DNA of 64,000 bases from Roseateles hydrophilus (lineage in GTDB: Bacteria; Pseudomonadota; Gammaproteobacteria; Burkholderiales; Burkholderiaceae_C). Position numbers and translations under genes: made by a program. Shown here piece after piece: positions 22,173 to 33,040 of this stretch (position 1 is its first letter; each line of letters opens with the position of its first letter). Where the stretch lies: assembly GCF_026712245.1 (NCBI RefSeq), contig NZ_JAPPUY010000002.1, positions 744,001 through 808,000 of the forward strand, given 5' to 3'. Below the pieces are notes generated by a model. It ran no database searches, was not told the origin of the DNA, and saw only the letters and a list, made by a program, of their open reading frames with translations.

Positions 22173-22757
22173 ATGAAGATGCATGCCAAGCGGTGGATTG
22201 CCGGCCTGGGACTGGTGATCGGCGCAGCCGGTGCGGCGCAGGCGCTTGAGGTGGGCGGCCTGAAGTTCGACGACACCGTCAAGGTGGGAGGCAAGGAGCT
22301 CAAGGTCAATGGCGCCGGCGTGCGCACGCGCATCGTCGTCAAGGTGTATGCGCTGGTGCTGTACCTGCCGGAGAAGAAGGACACGCCGGCCGAGGTGCTG
22401 GCCAGCGAGGGGCCGCGCCGTTTCACGCTGGGCCTGTTGCGCGAAGTGACCGGTGATGAGTTGGGGCAGGCCTTCTTGGCTGGCATCACCGCCAACACCG
22501 ACAAGGCCGAGCGCTCCAAGTTCGTCAACCAGCTCGCTCAGTTCGGCGATGCCTTCGTCAGCATTTCGACGGGCAAGAAGGGCGACCTGATCTCCGTGGA
22601 TTGGGTGCCGGGCACCGGCACCGTCATGTCCTACAACGGCAAGCCCATCGGTGAGCCCATGAAGGACATCGCTTTCTACAACGCGGTGCTGAAGATCTGG
22701 CTGGGCGACAAGCCGGTGGACAGCTCGCTCAAGCCCCAGTTGCTGGGCAAGGGCTGA
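22173..22757 (+). CDS. Chalcone isomerase-like periplasmic protein
   Basis: A 194-residue exported protein of the bacterial chalcone-isomerase-like family. Signal peptide MKMHAKRWIAGLGLVIGAAG to about AQA; family landmarks are EVGGLKFDDTVKVGGKEL, GAGVRTRIVVKVYALVLYLP and a C-terminal PMKDIAFYNAVLKIWLG. AAGGAG precedes the ATG. Plant relatives isomerise chalcones, but the bacterial exported proteins have no agreed reaction and may bind fatty acids or other lipids. It starts 38 bp after the chemoreceptor, so joint transcription is likely. Confidence 0.87.
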   Translation: MKMHAKRWIAGLGLVIGAAGAAQALEVGGLKFDDTVKVGGKELKVNGAGVRTRIVVKVYALVLYLPEKKDTPAEVLASEGPRRFTLGLLREVTGDELGQAFLAGITANTDKAERSKFVNQLAQFGDAFVSISTGKKGDLISVDWVPGTGTVMSYNGKPIGEPMKDIAFYNAVLKIWLGDKPVDSSLKPQLLGKG

Positions 22758-22839
22758 TCCGCCCATGCGACCGGCTGCTGCGCCGCGCGTCGGCGCGGCA
22801 TGTTCCTCCCAACCCGCTTGTGCGTCTGCCTGACTCATC

Positions 22840-25164
<2,325 letters not shown>

Positions 25165-25186
25165 TTCACGACGCCGCGCCGGCGCC

Positions 25187-26071
25187 TCACTGCGATTGCT
25201 TGATCAGCCGGCCTGAACCGGCTTGCAGCGGCCGCGCGTTCATCGGGTACAGCCGCGCAAACACGCCGATCTGCTGCTGCGTCACGGACACCGGCTGGCG
25301 CATCACCATCCACAGCACGCCTTCGCTGCAGGGTGGCGTGGTCAGCGAGCCCATGTAGGTGTAGTAGCTGCGCTGTTCGGGCAGCAACTGGTTCAGGTCG
25401 ATCTGCACCTGCGCCTGCAGCGCCTCGTGTTTCTCCAGCGGCAGGTTGGCCCATACCGACTGCAGCACGGGCTGCGGCTTGTCGTCGGCGCCGCGCTCCA
25501 GCAGCACCGCCACCACGGCCAGCCGTCCTTGGGCATCGCGGTGGACCAGGTGGGCCACCATGTCGAACTGCTTGCCGCTGATGCGCTCTTCGGCCGGGCG
25601 GTGGAAGTGGAACTGCACCAGCTCATAGCGCCGCCCCATCACCGTGAGGCCGTTGCCGGCGGCCACGTTGACCTGCACCGTGTGGCCGTTGTCCAGCACC
25701 GAGAAGCCGCTGGGCCGGTAGTCGAAGGCGATGGGCTCCAGGTCCACGGCGATGCCGTCGCGGATGTCGATGGGGCTTTGCCGCGTGCCGACGGCGCAGA
25801 GCTTGTTGTCCGGCGACAGCTCGGCCCAGCGGTCGGGGCCGACCTCGCCGGTGTAGCCCCAGTGCGCATGGGCGGCCGCCGCATGCGGCGCCACCTTGGC
25901 GGGCGTGCGCGCTGCCGGGCGAGCGGGCTTGGCGGTGGTTGTGCCCTCCGGCTTGGTGGCCAGGCGTTCGGCCAGCCGCTGGCGCAGCACGTCCACGGGT
26001 TCCTTGGCGTCTTGCTGTGCCTGGGCGGCCAGGGCGAGCAGGCACGCCGCGACGGTCAGCGGCTTCTTCAT
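25187..26071 (-). CDS. Alpha-type carbonic anhydrase, periplasmic
   Basis: A 294-residue exported alpha-carbonic anhydrase. Signal peptide MKKPLTVAACLLALAAQAQQ, a Pro/Ala/Lys-rich linker (to about residue 75), then the enzyme: HWGYTGEVGPDRWAEL, QSPIDIRDG, the zinc-ligand strand ELVQFHFHRPAEE with two His, the third His in MVAHLVHRD, and GSLTTPPCSEGVLW. It hydrates CO2 in the periplasm. GGAGG lies 6 bp before the ATG at 26071, so that start is preferred over the ATG at 26077. It diverges from the xylanase across a 209-bp region with two LacI-type operator-like palindromes. Confidence 0.95.
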   Translation of the reverse strand: MKKPLTVAACLLALAAQAQQDAKEPVDVLRQRLAERLATKPEGTTTAKPARPAARTPAKVAPHAAAAHAHWGYTGEVGPDRWAELSPDNKLCAVGTRQSPIDIRDGIAVDLEPIAFDYRPSGFSVLDNGHTVQVNVAAGNGLTVMGRRYELVQFHFHRPAEERISGKQFDMVAHLVHRDAQGRLAVVAVLLERGADDKPQPVLQSVWANLPLEKHEALQAQVQIDLNQLLPEQRSYYTYMGSLTTPPCSEGVLWMVMRQPVSVTQQQIGVFARLYPMNARPLQAGSGRLIKQSQ

Positions 26072-26124
26072 GTTCATCCTCCAGATTTCGGCCACGAGGG
26101 CGGCAGCTTGAGTGAGTTGGGTTG

Positions 26125-26137
26125 TGTAGCGCTATCA
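26125..26137. promoter_or_regulatory. LacI-type operator-like palindrome (carbonic anhydrase side)
   Basis: TGTAGCGCTATCA, centred on AGCGCT, reads TGATAGCGCTACA on the other strand. It resembles LacI-family sugar operators such as the xyl box TGGTAGCGCTAACA. Its edge is 53 bp from the carbonic anhydrase start codon. Confidence 0.6.
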
Positions 26138-26213
26138 ATCAAGGGCAATGTCTGTGGAGAACATCCGCGTAAACCATGCTTCACGCCGACGCAGTCTCTT
26201 CAATACATTGAAA

Positions 26214-26227
26214 TGGTTGCGCTAACA
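26214..26227. promoter_or_regulatory. LacI/XylR-type operator (xylanase side)
   Basis: TGGTTGCGCTAACA differs by one base from the xyl-box sequence TGGTAGCGCTAACA described upstream of xylan-utilisation genes in Xanthomonas-like bacteria. It lies 53 bp before the xylanase start. A separate palindrome, TTCAATACATTGAA (26199-26212), abuts it. It probably binds a LacI-family repressor encoded elsewhere. Confidence 0.65.
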
Positions 26228-26280
26228 ATGCGCAAACAACAAGCTGCCGGTTCGGCAGACGTACAACCAAGGACGGAGAC

Positions 26281-28680
26281 ATGCGGAGCTGGAACACATC
26301 ATGGCGGGCGCTGGGCGCGCTGCTGTTGGGCTTGTGCGGGGCGTCGGCCGGCGCCCAGGTTGTGCAGGCCACCTGGGAAGATGGCACGACACAGGGCTGG
26401 ACGCCGTTTGGCAATGTCACGCTGACCAACAGCGCCGCCGCCGCCCGCTCGGGCAGCCGCAGCCTGCTGACCACCGGTCGCACGGCCACCTTCAACGGCC
26501 CGGCCCTGAACCTCACGGGCAAGCTGGTGCCCGACGCCACCTACCAGATCAGTGCCTGGGTGCGTCTGCCCGCCGGCACGCCGGCCACACAGGTGCGCTT
26601 GTCCATGCAGCGCACCGCAGGCGGCTCGACAAGCTACGACAGCGTGGCCACCAGTGCCGCCGCCGGGGTGACCGATGGCGGCTGGACGCAGATCACCGGC
26701 CTGTACGCCTTCGCCGAGCCCGCGCCCAGCAGCCTGGTGCTGTATGTGGAGTCCGCCAGCGCGACGGCGCCGTATCACCTGGACGATGTGACGGTGTCGC
26801 TGGTGTCCGGCCCGCCGGGCCTGCCGCCCAACACCAGTGGCTTGTCGAGCAACTTCGAGGCCGGCACGCAGGGCTGGTTCGGCCGTGGCGCGACCGTGGC
26901 CACCACGACCGAGAGCGCCCATGGCGGCAGCCAGGCCCTGCTGGCCACCGGCCGCGCCGGCAGCTGGGCCGGCCCGGCCTATGACGTCACGTCGGTGATG
27001 TTCAACGGCTCGACCTACCGCATCAGCGCCTGGGTCAAGCTGCCGGCCAGCGCCGGCAGCGCGACGGCTCAGGCCCGCATCAGCCTGCAGCGGGACGCCG
27101 GCAGCCTCACGACCTATCACACCGTCGTCAACAGCACGACGGTGGGCTCGGGCGCGTGGGTGCGCTTGCAGGGCACCTACCCGGTGGCGCTGGCCAACAC
27201 CCGGCTGACGCTCTACGCGGAGACCGGCGACACGCAGCCGCTGCTGCTGGACGATGTGCAGATCAGCTATGTGGCGCCGCCCAGCATCGAGCCCGGCCTG
27301 CCGTCGCTGGCGCAGAGCCAGGCCGCCTGGTTCCCGGTGGGCACCATCGGCTACACCGGCGGGCTGTCGGGCGTGCAGGGAGACCTCGTCACCAAGCACT
27401 TCAACAGCCTGGTGGCCGAGAACGAGATGAAGTGGAGCGCGCTGCAGGCCCAGCCCGGCGTGTTCACGTGGGCCAATGCGGACGCGCAGGTCGCCTTCGC
27501 CAAGGCGCGTGGCATGAAGCTGCGCGGCCACACGCTGGTGTGGCATGAGCAGGTGCCGGCCTGGGTGTTCCAGGACGCCAGCGGCCAGCCGCTGACGCCG
27601 TCCCCGGCCGCCAAGGCGCTGGTGCTGCAGCGCGAGGTGGAGCACATCACGGCCGTGCTCAACCACTTTGCGCCGCACGTCGGCAGCTTCTACGCCTGGG
27701 ACGTGGCCAATGAGGTCATCGACCCCGCCCAGCCCGACTGCATGCGGCGCAGCAACTGGTATCTGCTGACCGGCACGGACTTCATCGACACCGCCTTCCG
27801 CACCGCCCGCGCGCTGCTGCCGGCCCATGTCAAGCTCTACTACAACGACTACAGCACCACCGATGTGCCCAAGCTCGCCTGCCTGCACAAGCTGGTGGCG
27901 GGCATGAAGGCGCGCGGCGTGCCCATCGACGGGATCGGCCACCAGATGCACATCTCGCTGGGCTATCCCACGCCGGTGGTGGTGGGCCACATGGTGCGCT
28001 CGCTGGCGTCGGCCTTCCCCGGCATCTCGCAGCAGGTGACCGAGATGGACATCAAGATCAGCGACAACGGGCCGTTCTACGCCACCTACGAGGACATCCC
28101 GCCCGCCGTGCATGCCCAGCTGGGCTACGCCTGGCGCAACTACTTCAACACCTTCCGCCAGTTGGGCGGGCTGATCGACTCGGTCACCATCTGGGGCCAG
28201 GCCGACAACCACACCTGGCTGAGCAGTGGTTCGCGCGCCGAGGCGCCGCTGCTGTTTGACACGGCCCTCAAGGCCAAGCCGGCCTACTGGGGCATCGTCG
28301 ACCCGTCGCGCCTGCCCGGCGCCGCCCTGAGCGGCAGCATCACGGCCAAGGCGGGTACGCAGAACGCGCGGGTGTGGACGCTGGCCTTCAGCAACGCGGG
28401 GCCTGGCACGGCCCACGGCGTGCGGCTGGCCGGCCTGTCGCTGCGCCAGACCGGCGGCGCAGCCTGTGCGCCGGTCGTGCGCACCGCCTTCCCCGTGCCG
28501 CTGGGCGACATCGCGGCCGGCGCCTCGGTCAGCACCGGCGTCAGCATCGACTTCACCGGCTGCCCCGCGCTGGCCACCTTCGCGGTCGACGCCCCCTTCC
28601 ACGCGGCCAACGGCTGGCATGGCGACCCCGCCAAGGGCTCGCCCGCGCTGACCATCAGCCGCACCAACCAATTCCGCTGA
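26281..28680 (+). CDS. Secreted endo-1,4-beta-xylanase (GH10) with two CBM22-like modules
   Basis: A 799-residue secreted enzyme. Signal peptide to about residue 25 (ASAGAQ). Two similar carbohydrate-binding modules at about 26-177 and 185-332, each with a FE/WEDGTQGW start, a SRSLLTTGR or SQALLATGR strand, YxISAWVxLP and LDDVxIS end. GH10 domain about 335-680: ENEMKWSALQ, GHTLVWHEQVP, acid/base Glu about 478 in WDVANEV, nucleophile Glu about 587 in VTEMDIKI. It cleaves internal xylan bonds outside the cell. The last 110 residues form an unrecognised Ig-like domain with two Cys. GGACGGAGAC precedes the ATG. Regulation by a LacI-type repressor is suggested by the upstream operator. Confidence 0.95.
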   Translation: MRSWNTSWRALGALLLGLCGASAGAQVVQATWEDGTTQGWTPFGNVTLTNSAAAARSGSRSLLTTGRTATFNGPALNLTGKLVPDATYQISAWVRLPAGTPATQVRLSMQRTAGGSTSYDSVATSAAAGVTDGGWTQITGLYAFAEPAPSSLVLYVESASATAPYHLDDVTVSLVSGPPGLPPNTSGLSSNFEAGTQGWFGRGATVATTTESAHGGSQALLATGRAGSWAGPAYDVTSVMFNGSTYRISAWVKLPASAGSATAQARISLQRDAGSLTTYHTVVNSTTVGSGAWVRLQGTYPVALANTRLTLYAETGDTQPLLLDDVQISYVAPPSIEPGLPSLAQSQAAWFPVGTIGYTGGLSGVQGDLVTKHFNSLVAENEMKWSALQAQPGVFTWANADAQVAFAKARGMKLRGHTLVWHEQVPAWVFQDASGQPLTPSPAAKALVLQREVEHITAVLNHFAPHVGSFYAWDVANEVIDPAQPDCMRRSNWYLLTGTDFIDTAFRTARALLPAHVKLYYNDYSTTDVPKLACLHKLVAGMKARGVPIDGIGHQMHISLGYPTPVVVGHMVRSLASAFPGISQQVTEMDIKISDNGPFYATYEDIPPAVHAQLGYAWRNYFNTFRQLGGLIDSVTIWGQADNHTWLSSGSRAEAPLLFDTALKAKPAYWGIVDPSRLPGAALSGSITAKAGTQNARVWTLAFSNAGPGTAHGVRLAGLSLRQTGGAACAPVVRTAFPVPLGDIAAGASVSTGVSIDFTGCPALATFAVDAPFHAANGWHGDPAKGSPALTISRTNQFR

Positions 28681-28700
28681 TCCCCTTCAGGCTGATTCTC

Positions 28701-29252
28701 ATGACGAACATCTTCAAACTGCTCGCCGCCGCTGGCGCTTCACTGCTGGCAACCACTGCGCATGCGGCCGTGTTGACGCTCACGCCCGGCGTGCTCGCGG
28801 CGCAGCCCGGCCAGACCGCCGGTTGGGGCTTCACGCTGCACAACGATGACGCGGACAACTACCTCGTCATCACCGGCACCGAGTTCTCGTTGCCGCCGCT
28901 GTCATCGTTCGGCAGCTATGTCGACCTGCTGGGGCCGCGCGGCCTGCTCGTGCTGGCGCCGCAGGCCAGCCTGTCAGAGGGCTATGACGCGCTGCTGGGC
29001 ACCGGGCTCGGCGAGTTCCGGCTGGACGCCGCCGCCCGCGGCCGCCTCGACGGCGAGGTGCGGCTGCACTACCTGCTGAGCACGGTAGACCCGACCAGCG
29101 CCGCCTTCGACCCCGACGCCCACATCGTCAGCTTCGACGCCAGCGTGTCGGCGCAGGCCGCGGTGCAGGCCGTGCCCGAGCCGGCCAGCTGGGCACTGTT
29201 CGGCATCGGGGCGGTGCTGGCCTTGATGGTCAGCCGGCGACGGAGCGCCTGA
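28701..29252 (+). CDS. PEP-CTERM exported protein
   Basis: A 183-residue exported protein: signal peptide MTNIFKLLAAAGASLLATTA, a beta-rich body (TPGVLAAQPGQTAGWGFTLHNDD), and the sorting tail VPEPASWALFGIGAVLALMV ending SRRRSA. Body function unknown. The ATG is 20 bp after the xylanase stop, so it is probably co-transcribed and may be a surface partner for xylan degradation or a product of exopolysaccharide-linked export. Its last 23 bp overlap the convergent MFS gene. Confidence 0.85.
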   Translation: MTNIFKLLAAAGASLLATTAHAAVLTLTPGVLAAQPGQTAGWGFTLHNDDADNYLVITGTEFSLPPLSSFGSYVDLLGPRGLLVLAPQASLSEGYDALLGTGLGEFRLDAAARGRLDGEVRLHYLLSTVDPTSAAFDPDAHIVSFDASVSAQAAVQAVPEPASWALFGIGAVLALMVSRRRSA

Positions 29253-30438
29253 CGCCGTACCAGGCCGCCAGGCCCACGGCCATCATCGTCGCCGACGCGA
29301 CGGCCAGGGCCACGGTGGAGTGCATGACCAGCGGCACCAGCAGGCCGGCGACCAGACCGTTCGCTGCCGAGCCGATGCTGGCCTGCAGCGACGAGGCCAT
29401 GCCGCGACGCTCGGGCACCTGGTCCAGCACGAGCAGCGTGACCACCGGCACCATCATGGCCCAGCCGAACGAGAACAAGCCGATCAGCGGCAGCGCCCAC
29501 CAGGCGCTGAGCGGGGCGAACAGGTTCAACGTGATGTTGACCGCCGACACCGCCACCATGATGCGGAAGCCCCGCATGATCTGGCGCTTCGGGCTCATCT
29601 TGCCGGCCAACCGGCCGCTGACCGCTGCACCGGCCATGATGCCGCCGATGGTGCACAGGAAGAACCAGAAGAACTGCATCGCCTCGAAGTGCAGGTGCTC
29701 GCCCAGGAACACCGGCGTGGCCAGCACGTACAGGAACATGCCGTTGAACGGGATGCCGCTGGCCAGCACGAGCATCATGAACTTGGGGCTGCTGCACAGC
29801 CGCCAGTAGTCGCGCATCAGCGCGCCGACCTGGAAGGGCTGGCGCATGTTGGTGTGCAGCGTCTCGGGCAGCAGCCGCCAGTTGGAGACGAACAGCGCCG
29901 CACCGACGGCCGTGAGGAACCAGAAGATCGAGTGCCAGTCAGCGTGCACGAACAGAAAGCCGCCCACCATCGGCGCGATGGCGGGCGCCACGCCGAAGAA
30001 CAGCGTCACCTGCGACATCACCCGCTGCGCATCGGCGGGCGGGAACATGTCGCGGATGATGGCCCGCGACACCACGATGCCGGCGCCCGCCGACATGCCC
30101 TGCACCGTGCGCCAGAACACCAGCTGGCCGATGCTGCCGGCCAGCGCGCAGCCCAGGCTGGCGCCGGTGAACACGGCCAGCCCGATGAGCACGACGGGCC
30201 GGCGGCCGAAGCAGTCCGACAACGCGCCGTGGAACAGGTTCATCAGCGCGAAGCCGAACAGGTAGCTCGACAGTGTCTGCTGCATCTGCACCGGCGTCGC
30301 GTCCAGCGCCTTGGCGATGCCGGAGAACGCCGGCAGGTAGGTGTCGATGGAGAAGGGCCCGACCATGGCCAAACAGGCCAGCAGCACGGCCAAGGCCCAG
30401 CGGGGCGCGCGCCAGAGGCGGCTGGCATCAGGATTCAT
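29230..30438 (-). CDS. MFS drug efflux transporter, Bcr/CflA type
   Basis: A 402-residue, 12-helix inner-membrane transporter. MFS motif A reads GALSDCFGRRPVVLIG between helices 2 and 3; helix 1 carries the GPFSIDTYLPAF typical of the Bcr/CflA drug-resistance branch; GVAPAIAPMVGGFL matches the motif-C region of antiporters. It likely exports a toxic small molecule with proton exchange. It overlaps the PEP-CTERM gene tail-to-tail by 23 bp. Upstream lies the RNase P RNA gene in the same orientation. Confidence 0.92.
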   Translation of the reverse strand: MNPDASRLWRAPRWALAVLLACLAMVGPFSIDTYLPAFSGIAKALDATPVQMQQTLSSYLFGFALMNLFHGALSDCFGRRPVVLIGLAVFTGASLGCALAGSIGQLVFWRTVQGMSAGAGIVVSRAIIRDMFPPADAQRVMSQVTLFFGVAPAIAPMVGGFLFVHADWHSIFWFLTAVGAALFVSNWRLLPETLHTNMRQPFQVGALMRDYWRLCSSPKFMMLVLASGIPFNGMFLYVLATPVFLGEHLHFEAMQFFWFFLCTIGGIMAGAAVSGRLAGKMSPKRQIMRGFRIMVAVSAVNITLNLFAPLSAWWALPLIGLFSFGWAMMVPVVTLLVLDQVPERRGMASSLQASIGSAANGLVAGLLVPLVMHSTVALAVASATMMAVGLAAWYGVRRSVAG

Positions 30439-30529
30439 CGGGGGAGCGGTCGGTAGACGGGCGGGGCGGCGCGGGTTGCGCCCAGCGGCCAGTGTAAGGA
30501 CCCGGTCCCAGTCCTCGTCCGCACGAAAG

Positions 30530-30968
30530 AGTGAAGCAAGCCGATAGGCCGGATTCTGTGCACCGGGGTCGCCCCCGGCGTGACCGCCATTCCTCTGGGC
30601 CGGACATCACTGCCCGGCTCGGTGCCACCTACCCGCCAGCTCTGCGAGCCGCATCAACGCTGGCCTACTTGGTGTTGCTGCGCGTAGAGATTGCCCGTTT
30701 CACCCGATGGCGGGCTTTGCCCGCCATCGGGTGGCTATCCGGCTCGGGCTTGCGCCCGGCGCCGCCCGGCTTGCGCCGTGCGTCACAACCGCTTGCGCGG
30801 TTGCCGTATAGAACACCCGACGACGGACCCGTCATCGACTCGTCTCTGTTGCTCTGATCCTCGGCTTTCGCCGGGCAGCCGTTAGCTGCTACGCCGCTCT
30901 ATGCAGTCCGGACCTTCCTCCAGGGCCTCGTTTCCGAGATTGCCCCAGCGGCGGTCTGGCTTGCTTCA
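30530..30968 (-). ncRNA. rnpB: RNase P RNA (bacterial type A)
   Basis: The minus strand begins GAAGCAAGCC and carries the universally conserved GGAGGAAGGTCCGGACTGCA-type segment near 30900-30930, then a GTAGCAGCTAACGGCTG region, CAGAGGAATGGCGG, and the 3' end ACAGAATCCGGCCTATCGGC followed by TTGCTTCAC, which pairs with the 5' end. This RNA is the catalytic subunit that trims tRNA 5' leaders. At about 439 nt it is longer than usual because of extra stems, including a 15-bp perfect hairpin (30701-30733). Ends are estimated to within a few bases. Confidence 0.95.
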
Positions 30969-30976
30969 CACTTGCG

Positions 30977-30982
30977 ATTATC
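30977..30982 (-). promoter_or_regulatory. Probable -10 element of rnpB
   Basis: On the minus strand GATAAT sits 8 bases upstream of the predicted RNase P RNA 5' end, the right place for a -10 box. The -35 region would fall in the ribosome-site and start-codon area of the divergent cysteine synthase gene; no strong -35 match is seen. Confidence 0.5.
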
Positions 30983-31007
30983 CCCGCACAACCGACAGGA
31001 GACCCGC

Positions 31008-31922
31008 ATGAAGGCCCACAGCGTCCTCGACACCATCGGCAACACGCCCCACATCCGCCTGCAGCGCCTGTTCGGCGATGCCCAGGTGTGGGTGAAGTCC
31101 GAGCGCAGCAACCCGGGAGGCTCCATCAAGGACCGCATCGCGCTGGCCATGGTGGAAGACGCCGAGGCGCAGGGCCTGCTCAAGCCCGGCGGCACCATCA
31201 TCGAACCGACCTCGGGCAACACCGGCGTGGGCCTGGCCATGGTGGCCGCCGTCAAGGGCTACAAGCTCATCCTCGTGATGCCCGACAGCATGAGCATCGA
31301 GCGCCGCCGGCTGATGCTGGCCTACGGTGCCAGCTTCGACCTGACCCCGCGAGAGAAGGGCATGAAGGGCGCCATCGCGCGCGCCAAGGAACTGCTGGAG
31401 CAGCACCCCGGCTCGTGGATGCCGCAGCAGTTCGAGAACGGGGCCAACCCGGCCGTGCATGTGAAAACGACGGCACAGGAGATCCTGCGCGACTTCCCCG
31501 ACGGTCTGGACGCCCTCATCACCGGCGTGGGCACCGGCGGCCACATCACCGGCTGCGCGCAGGTCCTCAAACGCGCCTGGCCACAGCTGAAGGTCTATGC
31601 GGTGGAGCCCACGGCGTCGCCCGTGCTCAGCGGCGGCCAGCCCAGCCCGCACCCTATCCAGGGCATCGGCGCGGGCTTCGTGCCCGGCGTGCTGGACACC
31701 GGCCTGCTGGATGGTGTCATCCAGGTCGAGGCCGAGGCCGCGCGTGAATACGCCCGCCGCAGCGCCCGCGAGGAAGGCCTGCTGGTGGGCATCTCCAGCG
31801 GCGCCACGCTGGCCGCCATCGCGCAGAAGCTCCCCGAGCTGCCCCCCGGAGCAAGGGTGCTGGGCTTCAACTACGACACGGGCGAGCGTTATCTTTCCGT
31901 GGATGGCTTCTTGCCAACCTGA
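31008..31922 (+). CDS. cysK: Cysteine synthase (O-acetylserine sulfhydrylase)
   Basis: A 304-residue PLP enzyme. The start [20 protein letters not shown] shows the family GNTP motif; PLP-binding Lys 41 lies in [11 protein letters not shown]; the substrate loop is [11 protein letters not shown]; the phosphate-binding loop is [10 protein letters not shown]; the cofactor-ring Ser region is GISSGA. It makes cysteine from O-acetylserine and sulfide. The length suits CysK as well as CysM, so the isozyme is not certain. ACAGGAGACCCGC supplies the ribosome site. It diverges from rnpB with only 39 bp between, so the promoters must overlap. Confidence 0.92.
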   Translation: MKAHSVLDTIGNTPHIRLQRLFGDAQVWVKSERSNPGGSIKDRIALAMVEDAEAQGLLKPGGTIIEPTSGNTGVGLAMVAAVKGYKLILVMPDSMSIERRRLMLAYGASFDLTPREKGMKGAIARAKELLEQHPGSWMPQQFENGANPAVHVKTTAQEILRDFPDGLDALITGVGTGGHITGCAQVLKRAWPQLKVYAVEPTASPVLSGGQPSPHPIQGIGAGFVPGVLDTGLLDGVIQVEAEAAREYARRSAREEGLLVGISSGATLAAIAQKLPELPPGARVLGFNYDTGERYLSVDGFLPT

Positions 31923-31957
31923 CCACCCGATCGACGCCTGTTCAAGCTCGCTGTTCC

Positions 31958-33040
31958 ATGCGCCTGACCCTCATTGAAGCCTCCCGAGCGATCGCCGCAC
32001 TGGCCGTGGTCCTCATGCACGCGACCCACTTGATGCGTGTCGACCACTTCAGCGGCCACGTCGGCTTGCAAGGTGTCTTCGACTGGGGCTACGTCGGTGT
32101 CGATTTTTTCTTCGTGCTCAGCGGGTTCATCATCACCTTCGTTCACCACAAGGAGCTTGGCAGCGGCACCGCCCATCTGCGCAGCTATCTGTGGAAGCGC
32201 TTTGTGCGGGTGTTCCCGATCTACTGGTTTGTCCTGCTGCTGTCCATCGCGTTGTCGGCGGCCACGCGGTTGCTCGCAGGGCGGCAGCCCTTGGTGGAGT
32301 TGGCGGCAGACCAGCTCCCGGGCACCCTGCTGCTGTTGATCGGGCACGGCGAGCCTGCCTATGTCGGAGTCGCCTGGTCGCTGCAGTACGAGGTGATGTT
32401 CTATGCGACGTTCTGCCTGCTGCTGTTGCACCGCGTGGTCGGGTTCACAGCCTATGTGATGTGGGGTGTCGCGGTGCTCGTTGCGGCCGCGCAATGGCTG
32501 CCCGCGTCGTTCACGCCCTGGGTGCACAGCACGCTGAGCGCGCATTGCGCTCAGTTTCTGTTCGGCATCGTCACCGCGTTTGCGGCGCTGAGGTGGCAGT
32601 TGCGGCCGCGTCGCTGGCTGCTGGGCGCTGCAGTGTTGGCGTTCGCCGCTGCGGCGGCGCTCGAGCACCTGGGCTTCGTCGTGGCGCATGGTGCGGCTGG
32701 GCGCGTGCTGCTCGGGCTGGCATCAGCGGCGCTGCTTTTCGTCATGGTCAACTTGGAACGCAGCGGCGGCATGAAGGCGCCGCCCTTGCTGGCCAGGTTG
32801 GGGGCTGTGTCCTACTCGTTGTACCTGGCCCATTGCCTGCTGATCAACATCGCGCTGATTTTGCTGGCCAAGGCCGGCATCTACCGCAGCTTGCCTGAAG
32901 CCGTGGTCTTTGCGTTCGCGGTGACGGTGGCTGTGGTGGGTTCATGGTGGATCGGGCACAAGGTTGAGCTGCCCATGGTGGGCTGGCTGCGCCAGCGCGC
33001 AAGCGGCCGTGCGCAGCGCAGGGCCGTGGTGACGTCATGA
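31958..33040 (+). CDS. Acyltransferase family 3 membrane protein (OafA/YrhL type)
   Basis: A 360-residue integral membrane acyltransferase with about ten helices. Family signs: N-terminal LIEASRAIAALAVVLMHATH with the conserved His, GYVGVDFFFVLSGFIITFVH, and RFVRVFPIYWFVLL. It would transfer acetyl or another acyl group across the inner membrane to a glycan. The next gene, an SGNH protein, overlaps its stop by 4 bp (ATGA). Fused acyltransferase-SGNH proteins (OatA-like) carry out O-acetylation of cell-wall or surface glycans, so this split pair may do the same. Confidence 0.88.
   Translation: MRLTLIEASRAIAALAVVLMHATHLMRVDHFSGHVGLQGVFDWGYVGVDFFFVLSGFIITFVHHKELGSGTAHLRSYLWKRFVRVFPIYWFVLLLSIALSAATRLLAGRQPLVELAADQLPGTLLLLIGHGEPAYVGVAWSLQYEVMFYATFCLLLLHRVVGFTAYVMWGVAVLVAAAQWLPASFTPWVHSTLSAHCAQFLFGIVTAFAALRWQLRPRRWLLGAAVLAFAAAAALEHLGFVVAHGAAGRVLLGLASAALLFVMVNLERSGGMKAPPLLARLGAVSYSLYLAHCLLINIALILLAKAGIYRSLPEAVVFAFAVTVAVVGSWWIGHKVELPMVGWLRQRASGRAQRRAVVTS

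Noticed and set aside
30531-30857. A rightward open frame of 108 codons
   Set aside because: It lies inside RNase P RNA on the other strand; the RNA landmarks are decisive.
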